A stretch of DNA of 64,000 nucleotides from Vibrio pacinii DSM 19139 (GTDB lineage Bacteria; Pseudomonadota; Gammaproteobacteria; Enterobacterales; Vibrionaceae): the NCBI RefSeq assembly GCF_000711795.1, contig NZ_JONH01000002.1, forward strand, positions 372,001 to 436,000. Direction: 5' to 3'. The translations under genes and the position numbers were made by a program. The notes under the pieces were generated by a model. That model ran no database searches, was not told the DNA's origin, and saw nothing but the letters and a program-made list of their open reading frames with translations. Positions 8,587 to 18,803 of the stretch are shown piece after piece (position 1 is the stretch's first letter; the number at the start of each line of letters is the position of its first letter).

Positions 8587-10767
8587 ATGAAACAACAGAA
8601 CGCATTAAAACAAGTCGCTGAAATGGCGAGAATTGCCGACAGCTACGTGAGCGCGTGGGGAGATGAAGCGAAAGTTTCAGACGAGACTATTCGCCACTTA
8701 CTTACGTCATTAGGCTACGATACAACCAATGATGAAACTCTTCTAAAATCGGCAGAGAAAAAACACAAGAAAGAGGTGTTGGATCCTGTGCTTGTGGTTC
8801 GAGATGGTGAGCCCGTTGAAGTCACCCTTAACCTAGGTGCAAGCGCTCGTGAGAGTGAGTTTAGCTGGCGTCTAGACACCGAACAGGGAGAGGTACTTGA
8901 AGGCTATCTTCAATCACAAATCGTGCGTGACGAGCGTAGCGAGGGTGGCCCTTTAGTGTTTGCATTACCGAGTGATATCGCTTGGGGTTATCATAAACTG
9001 ACCGTGATGCGTAAGCGTCGTAAAGCGCCGTATGAGATGACGCTCATCGTGACGCCTCAAGCATGTTACAAGCAAGAGGCGATGGAGCTCCGCAAAAAAA
9101 TGTGGGGGCCCAGTGTTCAGCTCTACACGTTGCGCACTCAACATAACTGGGGTATCGGTGACTTTGGTGATCTGAAACAGCTGGTGGCCGATATTGCATC
9201 GCGCGGGGGCGATTTTGTTGGCCTTAACCCGATTCACTCATTGTTCCCAGCTAATCCTGAGGGCGCAAGCCCGTACAGCCCATCTTCGCGCCGTTGGTTG
9301 AACATTCTTTATATTGATGTGAGTTCGGTGCCTGAATTTGCGTTGAGCATCGAAGCGCAGCAAAAAGTCGGCAGTGCTGAGTTCCAACAGCGTTTGCAAA
9401 AAGCGCGCGATTCACACTGGGTTAATTATACCGAAGTGGCTGAGCTTAAATTAAGTGTGCTACCGCTGCTGTTTAGTGAGTTTAAAAAACGTCATCTTGA
9501 TAACAATACTGAACGTGCTGAACTGTTCTTGGCGTTCGTCGAACAAGGCGGTGAGAGCCTAGTTCATCAAGCGGCTTTTGATGCACTGCATACTAAGCTA
9601 CATGCTGACGATTCCAACGTGTGGGGCTGGCCTGTCTTCCCTGAAGAATATCGCCAATTTGAGAGTAGCGCGGTGCAAGCGTTTATTACTCAACACCAAG
9701 ATCAAGTACATCTTTACATGTATTTGCAGTGGATTGCCGATATTCAGATTAAAGAAGCTCAAGCACTGGCTGAAGAGAAAGGCATGTCAGTCGGTCTGTA
9801 TCGTGACCTAGCCGTTGGTGTGGCCGACTCGGGGAGCGAAACTTGGGCTGATGAAGGTAATCTGGTGATGGATTGCAGCATTGGCGCGCCACCTGATGTC
9901 CTTGGCCCGCTGGGGCAAAACTGGGGTCTTCCGCCACTTAACCCACAAGTGTTACAAGCAACCAGTTACGATGCGTACATCAAGTTGCTACGAGCCAATA
10001 TGAAGCACTGTGGCGCATTGCGTATTGACCATGTACTTGGTTTATTGCGTTTATGGTGGATTCCGAAGGGTGAGAACGCAACCCAAGGCGCTTACATCTA
10101 TTACCCTGTAGAAGATATGTTGGCGATTTTGGCGCTCGAATCACATCGCCATCAGTGCAGTGTGATTGGTGAAGATTTAGGCACAGTACCGGATGAGATT
10201 GTTGATATTCTGCGTGATGCAGGCGTTCACTCCTATAAGGTTTTCTTTTTCGAAACATCAGAAGGTGACGGCGGTTACATCTCTCCTGCCCATTACGCAG
10301 AGCAATCTATGTCGGCGTTGTGTACGCACGATATGCCAACCTTACGCGGTTTTTGGCACTGCGATGACCTGAAGATGGGCGAAGAATTAGGTTTATATCC
10401 AGACCCAGAGCAGCTAGAGAGTCTATTTGCTGATCGTCTGGCTTCGAAGCAGGGTATCCTAGATTCAGTGGCGTGGCATGGTTATTTACCAGAAGGCGTT
10501 GGCCGTGATGCCCAATTCGTTCCTATGGATGCGTATTTAGCCGAAGCGCTTCAACTGCATGTGGCGGCGGGGTCATCAGCTTTGCTCAGTGTTCAGCTTG
10601 AAGATTGGCTAGAAATGGATAAGCCCGTCAATATACCAGGTACGGTTGATGAGTACCCTAACTGGCGCCGTAAATTATCCATGAACCTTGATGAAATATT
10701 TGCTCATGAAGGGGTGAATCGCATCGCGCATAAACTGACGGAAGTTCGAAATAAAGTCGCGAAATAG
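8587..10767 (+). CDS. malQ: 4-alpha-glucanotransferase (amylomaltase, GH77)
   Basis: Cytoplasmic disproportionating enzyme that moves maltosyl and longer units between maltodextrins, feeding malP. The 726 residues fit gammaproteobacterial MalQ, which carries an N-terminal extension before the GH77 barrel. Seen are SPYSPSSRRWLN, the nucleophile block LRIDHVLGLLR, the acid/base block IGEDLGTVPDEI and CTHDMPTLRGFW. The ATG is preceded by CGGAGAGAG at a good distance. Downstream of malP in the same direction, it is probably under MalT, by analogy with E. coli. Confidence 0.96.
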   Translation: MKQQNALKQVAEMARIADSYVSAWGDEAKVSDETIRHLLTSLGYDTTNDETLLKSAEKKHKKEVLDPVLVVRDGEPVEVTLNLGASARESEFSWRLDTEQGEVLEGYLQSQIVRDERSEGGPLVFALPSDIAWGYHKLTVMRKRRKAPYEMTLIVTPQACYKQEAMELRKKMWGPSVQLYTLRTQHNWGIGDFGDLKQLVADIASRGGDFVGLNPIHSLFPANPEGASPYSPSSRRWLNILYIDVSSVPEFALSIEAQQKVGSAEFQQRLQKARDSHWVNYTEVAELKLSVLPLLFSEFKKRHLDNNTERAELFLAFVEQGGESLVHQAAFDALHTKLHADDSNVWGWPVFPEEYRQFESSAVQAFITQHQDQVHLYMYLQWIADIQIKEAQALAEEKGMSVGLYRDLAVGVADSGSETWADEGNLVMDCSIGAPPDVLGPLGQNWGLPPLNPQVLQATSYDAYIKLLRANMKHCGALRIDHVLGLLRLWWIPKGENATQGAYIYYPVEDMLAILALESHRHQCSVIGEDLGTVPDEIVDILRDAGVHSYKVFFFETSEGDGGYISPAHYAEQSMSALCTHDMPTLRGFWHCDDLKMGEELGLYPDPEQLESLFADRLASKQGILDSVAWHGYLPEGVGRDAQFVPMDAYLAEALQLHVAAGSSALLSVQLEDWLEMDKPVNIPGTVDEYPNWRRKLSMNLDEIFAHEGVNRIAHKLTEVRNKVAK

Positions 10768-10855
10768 TGGCCCAATTACACCGCCTACATAGAAAACTTG
10801 AGGATAGGTCACTCTATGTAAAGCAGGAATTCGGTAAACTTAAAAAATGCTAATC

Positions 10856-10880
10856 AAGCCCGCTATTTAGCGGGCTTTTT
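10856..10880 (+). terminator. Intrinsic terminator after malQ
   Basis: Inverted repeat AAGCCCGCTA / TAGCGGGCTT with a 2-base loop, then a T-run. It separates malPQ from glgB, so glgB probably has its own promoter in the next 70 bases. Confidence 0.9.
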
Positions 10881-10950
10881 GGCTTTTGTTACATCGAAAC
10901 TATTTGATTAGAGAGTTCGATAAGAGAGTTCGGTTAGGGAGAGATAAGAC

Positions 10951-13128
10951 TTGAAAATAACAACGTTAGATAAGACAACAAAAATTTATAACCAACTTTC
11001 ACATGCAACATGTTCTGATCCTTTTTCATTTATTGGTCCTTTTATCGACCCCAAGCAAGGCGCACTTCGAGTATGGATGCCAGGTGCAGATAAAGTTGAG
11101 TTGGTGATTGATGAAGAGCGTATAGAGTTAGATCGTGAAGAGGCATCGGGATTTATTCTCAAGCAGCCGCGAGACTTGCACTTGACTCACTACCTGCTCG
11201 CGGTAGATTGGAATGGCACAGAACAACTGATTGATGATCCATACCAATACCACAATATCTACGCAGAATACGATGAACTACATACTCCGAAAGAGATGTA
11301 CAAACATATGGGTGCTCAGTTTGTCACCATAGAGCGCGATGGTAAGCAGGTCTCAGGGATCCGCTTTCTCGTTTACGCGCCCCATGCTTGTGCGTGTAGT
11401 TTGGTCGGCGAATTTAATCAGTGGGATGGTCGTCGCACACCAATGCAGCGTCTAGACTATGGTATTTGGGGCGTCTTTATCCCTAACTTACCCGAAGGGA
11501 CGCAATACAAATTTGAACTCAAAGGACCCAATGGCGAAGGCTTGCCACATAAAGCCGATCCATGGGGCGCATTTGCAGAGCAATATCCATCGTTTGCTTC
11601 GATCACCTACGACCACAGCCGCTATCAGTGGCAAGATACACAGTGGCAACAACGTCCGATCACTGAAAAACGTAAGCAGGCGCTGTCGTTTTACGAACTC
11701 CATCCGGGCTCTTGGCGTCGCGATGATAATGGTGATTTTCTCAATTATCGACAGCTTGCCGATCAATTGATTCCTTACCTTATCGATATGGGGTATACCC
11801 ACGTTGAACTCATGCCAGTGTCGGAACACCCATTCTATGGTTCATGGGGTTATCAACCGGTTGGGCTGTTTGCGCCAACGAGCCGTTATGGCTCACCGGA
11901 TGACTTCAAATACTTTGTCGACCAATGTCACCAAGCAGGTCTTGGCGTTGTGCTAGATTGGGTTCCAGCGCATTTTCCATCTGATGACCACGGCTTGGCC
12001 AACTTTGATGGCACACCACTGTTCCATGACCCAGATCCACGTCGCGGTTGGCACCAAGATTGGAGCTCATACATTTATGACCTAGGTCGTGAACATGTAC
12101 GTCGCTTCCTTGTTTCGAATGCGCTGTATTGGTTTGAGCAATTCCATATCGATGGGATACGCGTTGATGCGGTGGCCTCAATGCTCTATCTCGATTACTC
12201 ACGCAGCCATGATCAGTGGATCCCGAATGTTGATGGCGGCAACGAGAATCATGATGCCATTGCGACCCTGAAGTGGATGAATGAGGAAGTGTACAAATAC
12301 TTCCCGAATGCGATGACGATTGCCGAAGAATCGACGGCATTCCCAGGCGTTTCTGCACCTACTTTTATGGGAGGCTTAGGTTTTGGCTTCAAATGGAATA
12401 TGGGTTGGATGCACGACTCGCTCGCTTACATCAAAGAAGATCCTGTTCATCGTAAATACCATCACGATACCATTACTTTCCCGTTAGTTTACGCACATAG
12501 CGAGAACTATGTGTTGTCGTTATCTCACGATGAAGTGGTGTATGGCAAAGGCTCAATCCACAATAAAATGCCAGGGGATGAGTGGCAGCAAACGGCTAAC
12601 TTGCGCGCTTATTTAGGTTATATGTATGCGCAACCTGGCAAAAAACTCAACTTTATGGGTACAGAGTTCGGCCAAACTGGCGAATGGAATCATGATGATC
12701 AGCTGCAATGGTTCTTGCTCGATTTTGAGCGTCACCAAGGTGTTCAGGCATTAACTCGCGATCTCAACAAACTCTACTGTAGTGAAAAAGCGCTGCATGA
12801 ATTGGATAGTGAACCGCGTGGTTTTGAATGGCGTTTGCAAGATGCGGCCGATGCATCGATATTGGCGCATGAACGATTGAGTGATCGTGGTGAACGTATT
12901 TTGGTGATCAGCAACTTTACTCCTGTCCCTCACGAGGCATTTCGCTTAGGCGTACCGCTGCAAGGTACTTATCAGTTATTGCTCAACAGCGATGATACTA
13001 AGTACTCTGGCAGTGGTTATGAGGTCGCCTCTTCGGTCAGTACTGAAGCGGTAGAGAGTGAAGGCTTGGCGCAGTCCCTCACGTTGCGGATTCCACCGTT
13101 AGCAACGCTGTTTTACAAGCTAAGCTAA
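10951..13128 (+). CDS. glgB: 1,4-alpha-glucan branching enzyme (GH13)
   Basis: Introduces alpha-1,6 branches into glycogen. The 725-residue product has N-terminal CBM48-like beta modules (about 25-230) and the GH13 barrel. Its four signature regions are visible: [19 protein letters not shown] (nucleophile Asp), [12 protein letters not shown] (acid/base Glu) and [12 protein letters not shown]. The most likely start is TTG at 10951, behind AGGGAGAGATAAGAC. The next in-frame ATG would remove about 40 residues, including the [10 protein letters not shown] segment conserved in the family. Its place next to malPQ puts glycogen branching beside maltodextrin breakdown. From memory, V. cholerae has the same order. 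Confidence 0.95.
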   Translation: MKITTLDKTTKIYNQLSHATCSDPFSFIGPFIDPKQGALRVWMPGADKVELVIDEERIELDREEASGFILKQPRDLHLTHYLLAVDWNGTEQLIDDPYQYHNIYAEYDELHTPKEMYKHMGAQFVTIERDGKQVSGIRFLVYAPHACACSLVGEFNQWDGRRTPMQRLDYGIWGVFIPNLPEGTQYKFELKGPNGEGLPHKADPWGAFAEQYPSFASITYDHSRYQWQDTQWQQRPITEKRKQALSFYELHPGSWRRDDNGDFLNYRQLADQLIPYLIDMGYTHVELMPVSEHPFYGSWGYQPVGLFAPTSRYGSPDDFKYFVDQCHQAGLGVVLDWVPAHFPSDDHGLANFDGTPLFHDPDPRRGWHQDWSSYIYDLGREHVRRFLVSNALYWFEQFHIDGIRVDAVASMLYLDYSRSHDQWIPNVDGGNENHDAIATLKWMNEEVYKYFPNAMTIAEESTAFPGVSAPTFMGGLGFGFKWNMGWMHDSLAYIKEDPVHRKYHHDTITFPLVYAHSENYVLSLSHDEVVYGKGSIHNKMPGDEWQQTANLRAYLGYMYAQPGKKLNFMGTEFGQTGEWNHDDQLQWFLLDFERHQGVQALTRDLNKLYCSEKALHELDSEPRGFEWRLQDAADASILAHERLSDRGERILVISNFTPVPHEAFRLGVPLQGTYQLLLNSDDTKYSGSGYEVASSVSTEAVESEGLAQSLTLRIPPLATLFYKLS

Positions 13129-13148
13129 CGTAAACGAGATGACATGAC

Positions 13149-13173
13149 AGCCCAGCAATCGCTGGGCTTTTTT
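13149..13173 (+). terminator. Intrinsic terminator after glgB
   Basis: AGCCCAGC / GCTGGGCT stem with AATC loop and six T residues, directly after glgB and facing the convergent START-domain gene. Confidence 0.92.
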
Positions 13174-13183
13174 AGGCGTGCGA

Positions 13184-13825
13184 TTATTCAATAATATTTG
13201 GATGTGTCATGGCTTGATAACGAGGAAGTTGCTCTCGTAGACCTTGAAAAGTGGCGCGTGCACTTTCTTTTGCGAGCTTGTTGACTAACCAGTCTGGGAG
13301 CGAGCCACCAGGGTTGGCAAAGGCCTGATATTCAATCATGGTGTCGCCATTGCTGAGTTTTTGCAGTGTCCAAGTTGCCTTAACTTGGCGTATACGAATG
13401 TAACCCTGTTGTTCTGGCAGGGTTTGCGCAGGCGCATCTTCAATGGTTAAGCGAAAACCGAGAGCATCCAGTTCGTATTGTGAGTAGGTGACCATATCAC
13501 GGTCTTTGGCAGGCCAAGGGGCGTCAAACTGGGTGTAGACAATGTTTTCATTGCTTGAGATCTGCTTTACTACTCGACTGTGGCTGACGTTGTCGATCCA
13601 CTGGGGGACATTGGCGGTGTCTTCGAGTAAACGCAGAAAAGCGCTGTAGGTGGTCGGTGTAAACATTTGTACGCGGACTTCGACTAAGCCGTCTCGGTGT
13701 TCACGGGTATAAATGGTGATCCCCTGATTGTCACTGTCAAACTGCCAATAAGTGGGGGCTTTAGCCAGTGCTATTGAGGTGACAAATAGCAGGGCAAGTA
13801 ACGGGTTCTTCCATAAACCAGACAT
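13184..13825 (-). CDS. Secreted or periplasmic START-domain (SRPBCC) protein
   Basis: Product of 213 residues with a clean signal peptide (MSGLWKNPLLALLFVTSIAL, predicted cut near ALA-KAP) followed by a START-type lipid-binding fold. Seen are YWQFDSDNQGITIYTREH, WIDNVSHSRVV, PWPAKDRDMV and a long C-terminal helix. The fold binds hydrophobic ligands in other proteins; no ligand is known for this bacterial subgroup. I start at the ATG 13823-13825 with AGGTCG upstream, since the longer frame needs a TTG and puts 12 residues before the signal peptide. It faces glgB. Confidence 0.85.
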   Translation of the reverse strand: MSGLWKNPLLALLFVTSIALAKAPTYWQFDSDNQGITIYTREHRDGLVEVRVQMFTPTTYSAFLRLLEDTANVPQWIDNVSHSRVVKQISSNENIVYTQFDAPWPAKDRDMVTYSQYELDALGFRLTIEDAPAQTLPEQQGYIRIRQVKATWTLQKLSNGDTMIEYQAFANPGGSLPDWLVNKLAKESARATFQGLREQLPRYQAMTHPNIIE

Positions 13826-13897
13826 AACACGACCTATTGTTAAGGGGGCAATGTTATTCAAGCATAAATCGTGATATCAGCACAATCACACCTTAAT

Positions 13898-14311
13898 TTA
13901 ATGCTTTATACGGCCACGTAATGTTTTAGTTTGTGACTTCATCCCTTTGCTTTTCAATCTGCGTTCTTTTGATGCACGGGTCGGTTTGGTCTCTCGGCGC
14001 TTCTTTTGCACCACCATCGCGGAGCGAATCAAGTCGGCTAAACGATTGAGCGCATCGTCTTTATTTTGTTCTTGAGTACGGTACTGCTGCGCTTTAATTG
14101 TGATTATTCCTTGTTTCGAAATCCGTGAGTCATTGAGTGCAAGCAGGCGCTCTTTATACATGTCAGGGAGCGAGGAGTGGGTAATATCAAATTGCAGGTG
14201 TATAGCCGATGAGACCTTATTAACATTTTGGCCACCGGCACCTTGGGCGCGAATGGCCGTTAATTGGATCTCCCACGCTTGAAGGGTGACGTTGTTGGAT
14301 ATTTTAAGCAT
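13898..14311 (-). CDS. arfB: ArfB (YaeJ) ribosome-rescue peptidyl-tRNA hydrolase
   Basis: Frees stalled ribosomes by hydrolysing peptidyl-tRNA at ribosomes with an empty mRNA channel. The 137 residues show the release-factor catalytic segment with the GGQ motif (RAQGAGGQNVNKVSSAIHLQ, about 21-40). The basic C-terminal tail (KKRRETKPTRASKERRLKSK onwards) enters the mRNA channel in the E. coli enzyme. It lacks the codon-recognition domains of RF1/RF2, as expected for ArfB. Confidence 0.93.
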   Translation of the reverse strand: MLKISNNVTLQAWEIQLTAIRAQGAGGQNVNKVSSAIHLQFDITHSSLPDMYKERLLALNDSRISKQGIITIKAQQYRTQEQNKDDALNRLADLIRSAMVVQKKRRETKPTRASKERRLKSKGMKSQTKTLRGRIKH

Positions 14312-14412
14312 CTACTTCTTTTTATCGGTCAAAGAGTGTTATTGTAGCGTGTTCATCAACGAAAATCCTCATGTCTCATTTGAGCGCACTCTCCGCGTCG
14401 TACACGATCAGG

Positions 14413-14661
14413 TTATTTAAACTCTTCACCATGGTTTTCGAGTTTTTTGTGCCCACATTCCTGGCAAACGACATAGCGATCGATGAGCTCAAGTGACGCT
14501 AATGCCGGCCCGACTGCAATACCACCAAAAAATCCCGATAAGAAAGCTTTAAACTGCTCTTTTCTACTTTTACCGTAGGGAGAAGGTTTCTGCTTTATTA
14601 ACTCTTTATGCGCCGTTGGGCGTGCACATTTGTCGCAAAACTGGATTGTCATTGATTTCAT
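14413..14661 (-). CDS. Small zinc-ribbon-like protein with a central hydrophobic segment
   Basis: Not assigned to a named family. The 82 residues have one CxxC near the N-terminus (FCDKCARP) and one near the C-terminus (VVCQECGHKK), a pairing typical of a zinc ribbon. Between them lies a short hydrophobic glycine-rich stretch (FLSGFFGGIAVGPALASL) that may be a membrane hairpin. The first ATG follows AGGGGAT. The gene stands alone between arfB and the hydrolase. Codon use looks like that of its neighbours. Confidence 0.7.
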   Translation of the reverse strand: MKSMTIQFCDKCARPTAHKELIKQKPSPYGKSRKEQFKAFLSGFFGGIAVGPALASLELIDRYVVCQECGHKKLENHGEEFK

Positions 14662-14699
14662 TATCCCCTAAATAGAGGCCCTCTTGAGGGCCAGAATGG

Positions 14700-15995
14700 T
14701 TAAATCAGAGTCGCCGCCGTTTGTTCACCCATTGCGATTAAAGTGTCGAGGATTTTCTCGCCATCCGCGCGTAAACCATTGTGCTCATATTCGTTCGTGA
14801 TCCACGCTTTGGCGTTTGGCATGATAGCCAGAGTTTCGCGGCTAATATCCATCTCAACAAACATGTCATCGGCGTACACAGCGCAGCTTACCGGAACTTT
14901 GTTATTGGCGAGAACGTGTTGATCGTAAAGTGCTGGCCAGTCGGATTTTTCGGCCAAAATTTGTGCCGCTGGCTGGAGTGGCTGCAAGTTTTTGTATTGG
15001 TCGAACATCCAAGGGAATACCATCTCACCCGTAAAGTAGAAAGGTTGGCCTTTTTGATAGTTAAACTCGTTGTGGCTTTGACGTACACGCTGAGCACTCC
15101 AGTTGGAGGCAAATCCCTGGCAGTATATCGATTCGTGCAAAATGGCATAAATAGGGTTGGTCTGAAATCCTTGCTCCATCAGCATGCTATTAAGAAATTC
15201 GTAACGCAGTTGAGGTTGACCTGCCACTTCTATTAACGCGTTCTCAAGGGCGTAGTAGGTTGGTAAGAAGGAGTCAGCGACACCAAAGTTAATGCCGATT
15301 TGTTGGAATTGCTCAACCGTAAAACGCTGACCATTTGGTAGAAACTCTTGATGGTCGATAAGGTGATCGGCAATTTGCTGACACAGTTGTTGCGCTTTAG
15401 GAAACTGCTGAAAGAAAGCTTTGTTCTTGTCGATGGTGCGTTTAAACGTGGCTTGATACACATCGTCTGGGTGGCGAGAAATAGAAGGTACGCCACCTGT
15501 GATGTAGCTGCGTGACAGGCTTTCGGGAAACAGGGATAAATAAGTCAGTGAGCAAAACCCGCCAAAGCTTTGACCGAGGATAGCCCATTGCTCAATAGCA
15601 AATTGCTGGCGAATAAACTCGGCGTCAAGCACGATACTATCGGCGCGAAAGTGAGTTAAGTAGTCCGCTTGCTGCTGCGCTGATAAGTGTGCCAAGGTTT
15701 GGTGGTTGATCACTGAACTGTTGCCTGTGCCACGTTGATCAAGCAATAGCACGCGATACTGCTGCAGAGCGCGTTTGATCCAGCCGTTATGGCCGTTTTG
15801 TCGTGGCGAAGGGAAACCTGGTCCGCCTTGAAAATAGACCAACCAAGGTTTAGCGCTTTCACCGTCGCTGGTTAAATTCAGTGCACGAGCAAAAATGGAA
15901 AGGGTCCCTTTACTTGAGTCGGCATAATCGAGAGGAACATCAAAGTAGTACGGTGTATAAGTGACACCCGCGTCGGTAAATGGTTGAGCGTGCAT
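14700..15995 (-). CDS. Alpha/beta hydrolase, proline iminopeptidase (S33) family
   Basis: Cytoplasmic exopeptidase-type hydrolase of 431 residues, in the size range of S33 prolyl aminopeptidases of the larger type. Visible are the oxyanion region FQGGPGFPSPRQNG, the LLDQRGTGNSS strand-turn, the nucleophile elbow GQSFGGFCSL, and a late EHNGLRADG segment carrying the probable catalytic His. Family members release N-terminal proline from peptides; the exact substrate is not certain. The ATG at 15993-15995 (MHAQPFTDAG) is chosen over an upstream TTG. Confidence 0.85.
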   Translation of the reverse strand: MHAQPFTDAGVTYTPYYFDVPLDYADSSKGTLSIFARALNLTSDGESAKPWLVYFQGGPGFPSPRQNGHNGWIKRALQQYRVLLLDQRGTGNSSVINHQTLAHLSAQQQADYLTHFRADSIVLDAEFIRQQFAIEQWAILGQSFGGFCSLTYLSLFPESLSRSYITGGVPSISRHPDDVYQATFKRTIDKNKAFFQQFPKAQQLCQQIADHLIDHQEFLPNGQRFTVEQFQQIGINFGVADSFLPTYYALENALIEVAGQPQLRYEFLNSMLMEQGFQTNPIYAILHESIYCQGFASNWSAQRVRQSHNEFNYQKGQPFYFTGEMVFPWMFDQYKNLQPLQPAAQILAEKSDWPALYDQHVLANNKVPVSCAVYADDMFVEMDISRETLAIMPNAKAWITNEYEHNGLRADGEKILDTLIAMGEQTAATLI

Positions 15996-16284
15996 AGTGA
16001 TTGTCTGTTGATATGGTATAAGTGGCACTATCTTAGCTTGTTGCCGAATCGAGACCAATCGCTGAGTCGTGTTCTACGTGATAGAAGGGGCGGTGACATG
16101 ACAAACGGTGATCTTGATCGTCTTTGAGTGGTGAACCGTTGATGAATATGAATGTGATGAACATCTGCGGTTTGGTTCAACCACAACTCATTCGAAGAAT
16201 TTGAACGAGAGGCTCTAATCTGCCCGCTCTTCTTTTTAGCCTGTTGACATAGAATTAATCCTATCGAGTATAGGAGGACAGGCT

Positions 16285-17133
16285 ATGAGCGTGTTACGAA
16301 GTGTCAATCAAATCATCCAAGCCCATGCGACATCCGATGGTGATGGCGTAAAGATTAAACGGGTAGCCGGTTTTAATAATCACCAGTTCTCTCCCTTTTT
16401 GATGGTGGATGAGCTCAAGTCTGATCAGCGAGCGGATTATGTTGGCGGCTTTCCTCCGCATCCTCATCGTGGTATCGAAACGCTGACTTATATGCTGAAA
16501 GGGCATTTTGAACATCGTGATCATATGGGCAATGTTGGCGAACTCAGAGCCGGTGGTGCTCAGTGGATGGCGGCAGGACGTGGCGTGATCCACAGTGAAA
16601 TGCCTATTATGCAAGACGGTGATTTGCATGGCTTTCAGATTTGGATCAATCAGCCAGCGCGCGACAAAATGAAGCCAGCTCAATATCACGATTTTCAGCC
16701 AGAAACGATTACTGTCGAGCAAAATGATCAATTGGGTGTGTTGCGCGTATTAGCTGGAAGCGTTATTGCTAATGGTGAGCCGGTTAGTGGCCCCTTAACC
16801 GAGACTGGTGTTGAGTTGAGTGTCTCAGATTGGCGCGCTGAGCAAGGCAATCAGTTAACACTGACCGTTCCGAATGACTTTAACATGATGGTTTTTAGCT
16901 ATCATGGTGATGTTAAGATCGGCGAACAATGGGTAAGGCAAGGCGAACTAGCGCTGCTTAGCAAAGGCAACGCCGTGACCCTAAGTAATTTGGTACAAAG
17001 CGGCGCACTTATTTTTTCAGGTCAACCGATTGATGAACCTGTCGTGCATTACGGACCATTCGTGATGAACAGTATGAAAGAGATAGAAGAGACGATTCGA
17101 GATTACAACATGGGTGTGTTTGAAACCTATTAA
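16285..17133 (+). CDS. Pirin-family bicupin
   Basis: Two-cupin protein of 282 residues. The N-terminal cupin holds the metal-binding pattern FPPHPHRGIETLTYMLKG, then HSEMP for the remaining ligands. This matches the three His and one Glu of bacterial pirins, some of which are quercetin dioxygenases. The C-terminal cupin (about 150-280) lacks an evident metal site. AGGAGGACAGGCT gives a strong ribosome site for the ATG. A terminator follows, so it is a single-gene unit. The natural substrate is unknown. Confidence 0.9.
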   Translation: MSVLRSVNQIIQAHATSDGDGVKIKRVAGFNNHQFSPFLMVDELKSDQRADYVGGFPPHPHRGIETLTYMLKGHFEHRDHMGNVGELRAGGAQWMAAGRGVIHSEMPIMQDGDLHGFQIWINQPARDKMKPAQYHDFQPETITVEQNDQLGVLRVLAGSVIANGEPVSGPLTETGVELSVSDWRAEQGNQLTLTVPNDFNMMVFSYHGDVKIGEQWVRQGELALLSKGNAVTLSNLVQSGALIFSGQPIDEPVVHYGPFVMNSMKEIEETIRDYNMGVFETY

Positions 17134-17212
17134 CCCGTTTTATTTGAGGTTGGCTTTTCAACCTCTCGTACACAAAAGCTAACTATTATCCACTGCCAGT
17201 TGTTTTTGTTTT

Positions 17213-17238
17213 GCCGCACCCTAGGGTGCGGCTTTTTT
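17213..17238 (+). terminator. Intrinsic terminator after the pirin gene
   Basis: GCCGCACCC / GGGTGCGGC perfect 9-bp stem, 2-base loop and six T residues. Confidence 0.92.
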
Positions 17239-17309
17239 ATTTGTGCAATATCGTTCAATACCTAAAGGAGAGGTTTGATTAAGGTTGAATAACAAACCAG
17301 GAGACACAG

Positions 17310-17906
17310 ATGAGCAGTATAATTTGGGGCATGTTAGCCTTCGCGCTAGTTGGCGCTGCAACGCCAGGGCCGGTTAATTTAATTGCGACCACCACTGCGG
17401 TGCAAAGAGGCAGTGGAGAAGCGTTCAAGTTGGTGCTGGGGGCGTCATTGGCTTATGCGATGGTGGTGTTTCTATCCGGCAGTGTGATGCAATACTTGGT
17501 TAATTTGGTGCCTGTGCTGCATCAGGTCCTTCGTTGGCTCGGCAGTCTGTTTTTACTTTATTTGGCGTATCAAATTTTTACCGCACCAGTTAACGCTCTG
17601 TCATCACCGTCAGCGCTGACGTCTGGCTGGTGGGTCGGATCGCTGACTCAGTTACTCAACCCGAAAGCTTGGTTGGTCGCGATGTCTGGTGTTAGCCTCT
17701 ATGTGCTTGGTCAAGCAGAGCCGCAATGGTGGTTGTGGATTTTTACCTTGGTGTCCTTGGTCTGCTGTTTGATTGGTGTTGGTCTTTGGGCATTAACTGG
17801 CCGAGCGTTTGCCAGCTTCCTTTCTAAGCCGAGCCGATTACAACTTTTTAATCGTACCATGGCGATTGTCTTGGCTGCATCTGTTAGCATTATCTGGATT
17901 CAGTAG
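17310..17906 (+). CDS. LysE/RhtB-family amino-acid exporter
   Basis: Inner-membrane protein of 198 residues with about six hydrophobic segments, the size of RhtB-type exporters. The N-terminal signature GAATPGPVNLIATTTAVQRG matches the family, as does NPKAWLVAMSGV around residue 115. Members export amino acids such as threonine, homoserine, lysine or arginine; the substrate cannot be told here. The ATG has CAGGAGACACAG upstream. The AraC regulator that follows after 17 bases is probably its regulator. Confidence 0.9.
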   Translation: MSSIIWGMLAFALVGAATPGPVNLIATTTAVQRGSGEAFKLVLGASLAYAMVVFLSGSVMQYLVNLVPVLHQVLRWLGSLFLLYLAYQIFTAPVNALSSPSALTSGWWVGSLTQLLNPKAWLVAMSGVSLYVLGQAEPQWWLWIFTLVSLVCCLIGVGLWALTGRAFASFLSKPSRLQLFNRTMAIVLAASVSIIWIQ

Positions 17907-17923
17907 CACAAAGGGAGTTGTGC

Positions 17924-18760
17924 ATGAAAAAAGACGCCAGCGCACATTTTAAACAAAGCACGGTGTTACCTTGGGTAGAGCTCAGAGTCGCCAATCAGAG
18001 TAATGCCTGTTACCAAGCTCACTCACATGACGAGTTTTCTTTTGGCATCATTGATAGTGGGCGCGCTGAATATCGTAACCGTCACACCAATCATCATATA
18101 GGTCAAGGCGATATCGTCACCATTAATCCGGCCGATGTCCATTCATGCAATCCAGAGAGGGGGACTTGGTCATACAGCATGTTATTTGTTGATAGTGGCC
18201 AGATGGGACAAATGCAACAAGAAGTGATGGCATGCAGTGACGGTGGGCATCGCCAAGACTATCTGCCATTTCGTGTTGCGTTGGATCGCAGTCCACTCGT
18301 TGGTCAGCGATACCGCGCGCTTTTTTATGATCTGCAAGCAGAAGTCGGTGCGCTAGAGGTTCAAACTCGGCTGTTTGATTTTATTGAGGCGGCGTTTGGT
18401 CAGCGAAGTGATGAAACCATAAAGGCACCTAGCCCACGGCTTAAACGTGTTCATGAGACGTTACTTGATGATGTGACGCGTGTTCATCAACTCGAACAGT
18501 TAGCGGCAGAAGCGCAAATGAGTCGATACCAGCTATTGCGTGCGTTTAAACACTATTATGGTTTGCCTCCTCACGCCTACCTGATGGATGAAAAAATTAA
18601 GCGCGCTAAAGTGATGCTAAAGTCTGGACATCAGATTGCCGATATCGCTCACACGTTGGGTTTTTCTGATCAAGCCCACTTCCAACGCCAGTTTAAAAAG
18701 AAAATTGCCGTGACGCCGAAGTATTATCAATCCCATTTTATCAAGCTTGGCGACGTGTAG
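17924..18760 (+). CDS. AraC-family regulator with N-terminal cupin
   Basis: Regulator of 278 residues. The N-terminal half is an AraC-type cupin sensor (HSHDEFSFGIIDSGRAEYR, then GQGDIVTINPADVHSC). The C-terminal 100 residues hold two helix-turn-helix units (LEQLAAEAQMSRYQLLRAFK and IADIAHTLGFSDQAHFQRQF). It starts at the ATG behind GGGAG; a TTG two codons earlier is less likely. It is co-directional with and 17 bases after the LysE exporter, a frequent pairing in which the regulator senses the exported amino acid (inference). Confidence 0.9.
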   Translation: MKKDASAHFKQSTVLPWVELRVANQSNACYQAHSHDEFSFGIIDSGRAEYRNRHTNHHIGQGDIVTINPADVHSCNPERGTWSYSMLFVDSGQMGQMQQEVMACSDGGHRQDYLPFRVALDRSPLVGQRYRALFYDLQAEVGALEVQTRLFDFIEAAFGQRSDETIKAPSPRLKRVHETLLDDVTRVHQLEQLAAEAQMSRYQLLRAFKHYYGLPPHAYLMDEKIKRAKVMLKSGHQIADIAHTLGFSDQAHFQRQFKKKIAVTPKYYQSHFIKLGDV

Positions 18761-18803
18761 CGACGTAGCTTTCAGCCACAAACTAAACCCTTCTGAGGTA
18801 AAA

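Noticed and set aside
16244..16274. TTGACA with TATAGG as promoter of the pirin gene
   Set aside because: The spacer is 19 bases and the supposed -10 overlaps the ribosome site, so transcripts would lack it.
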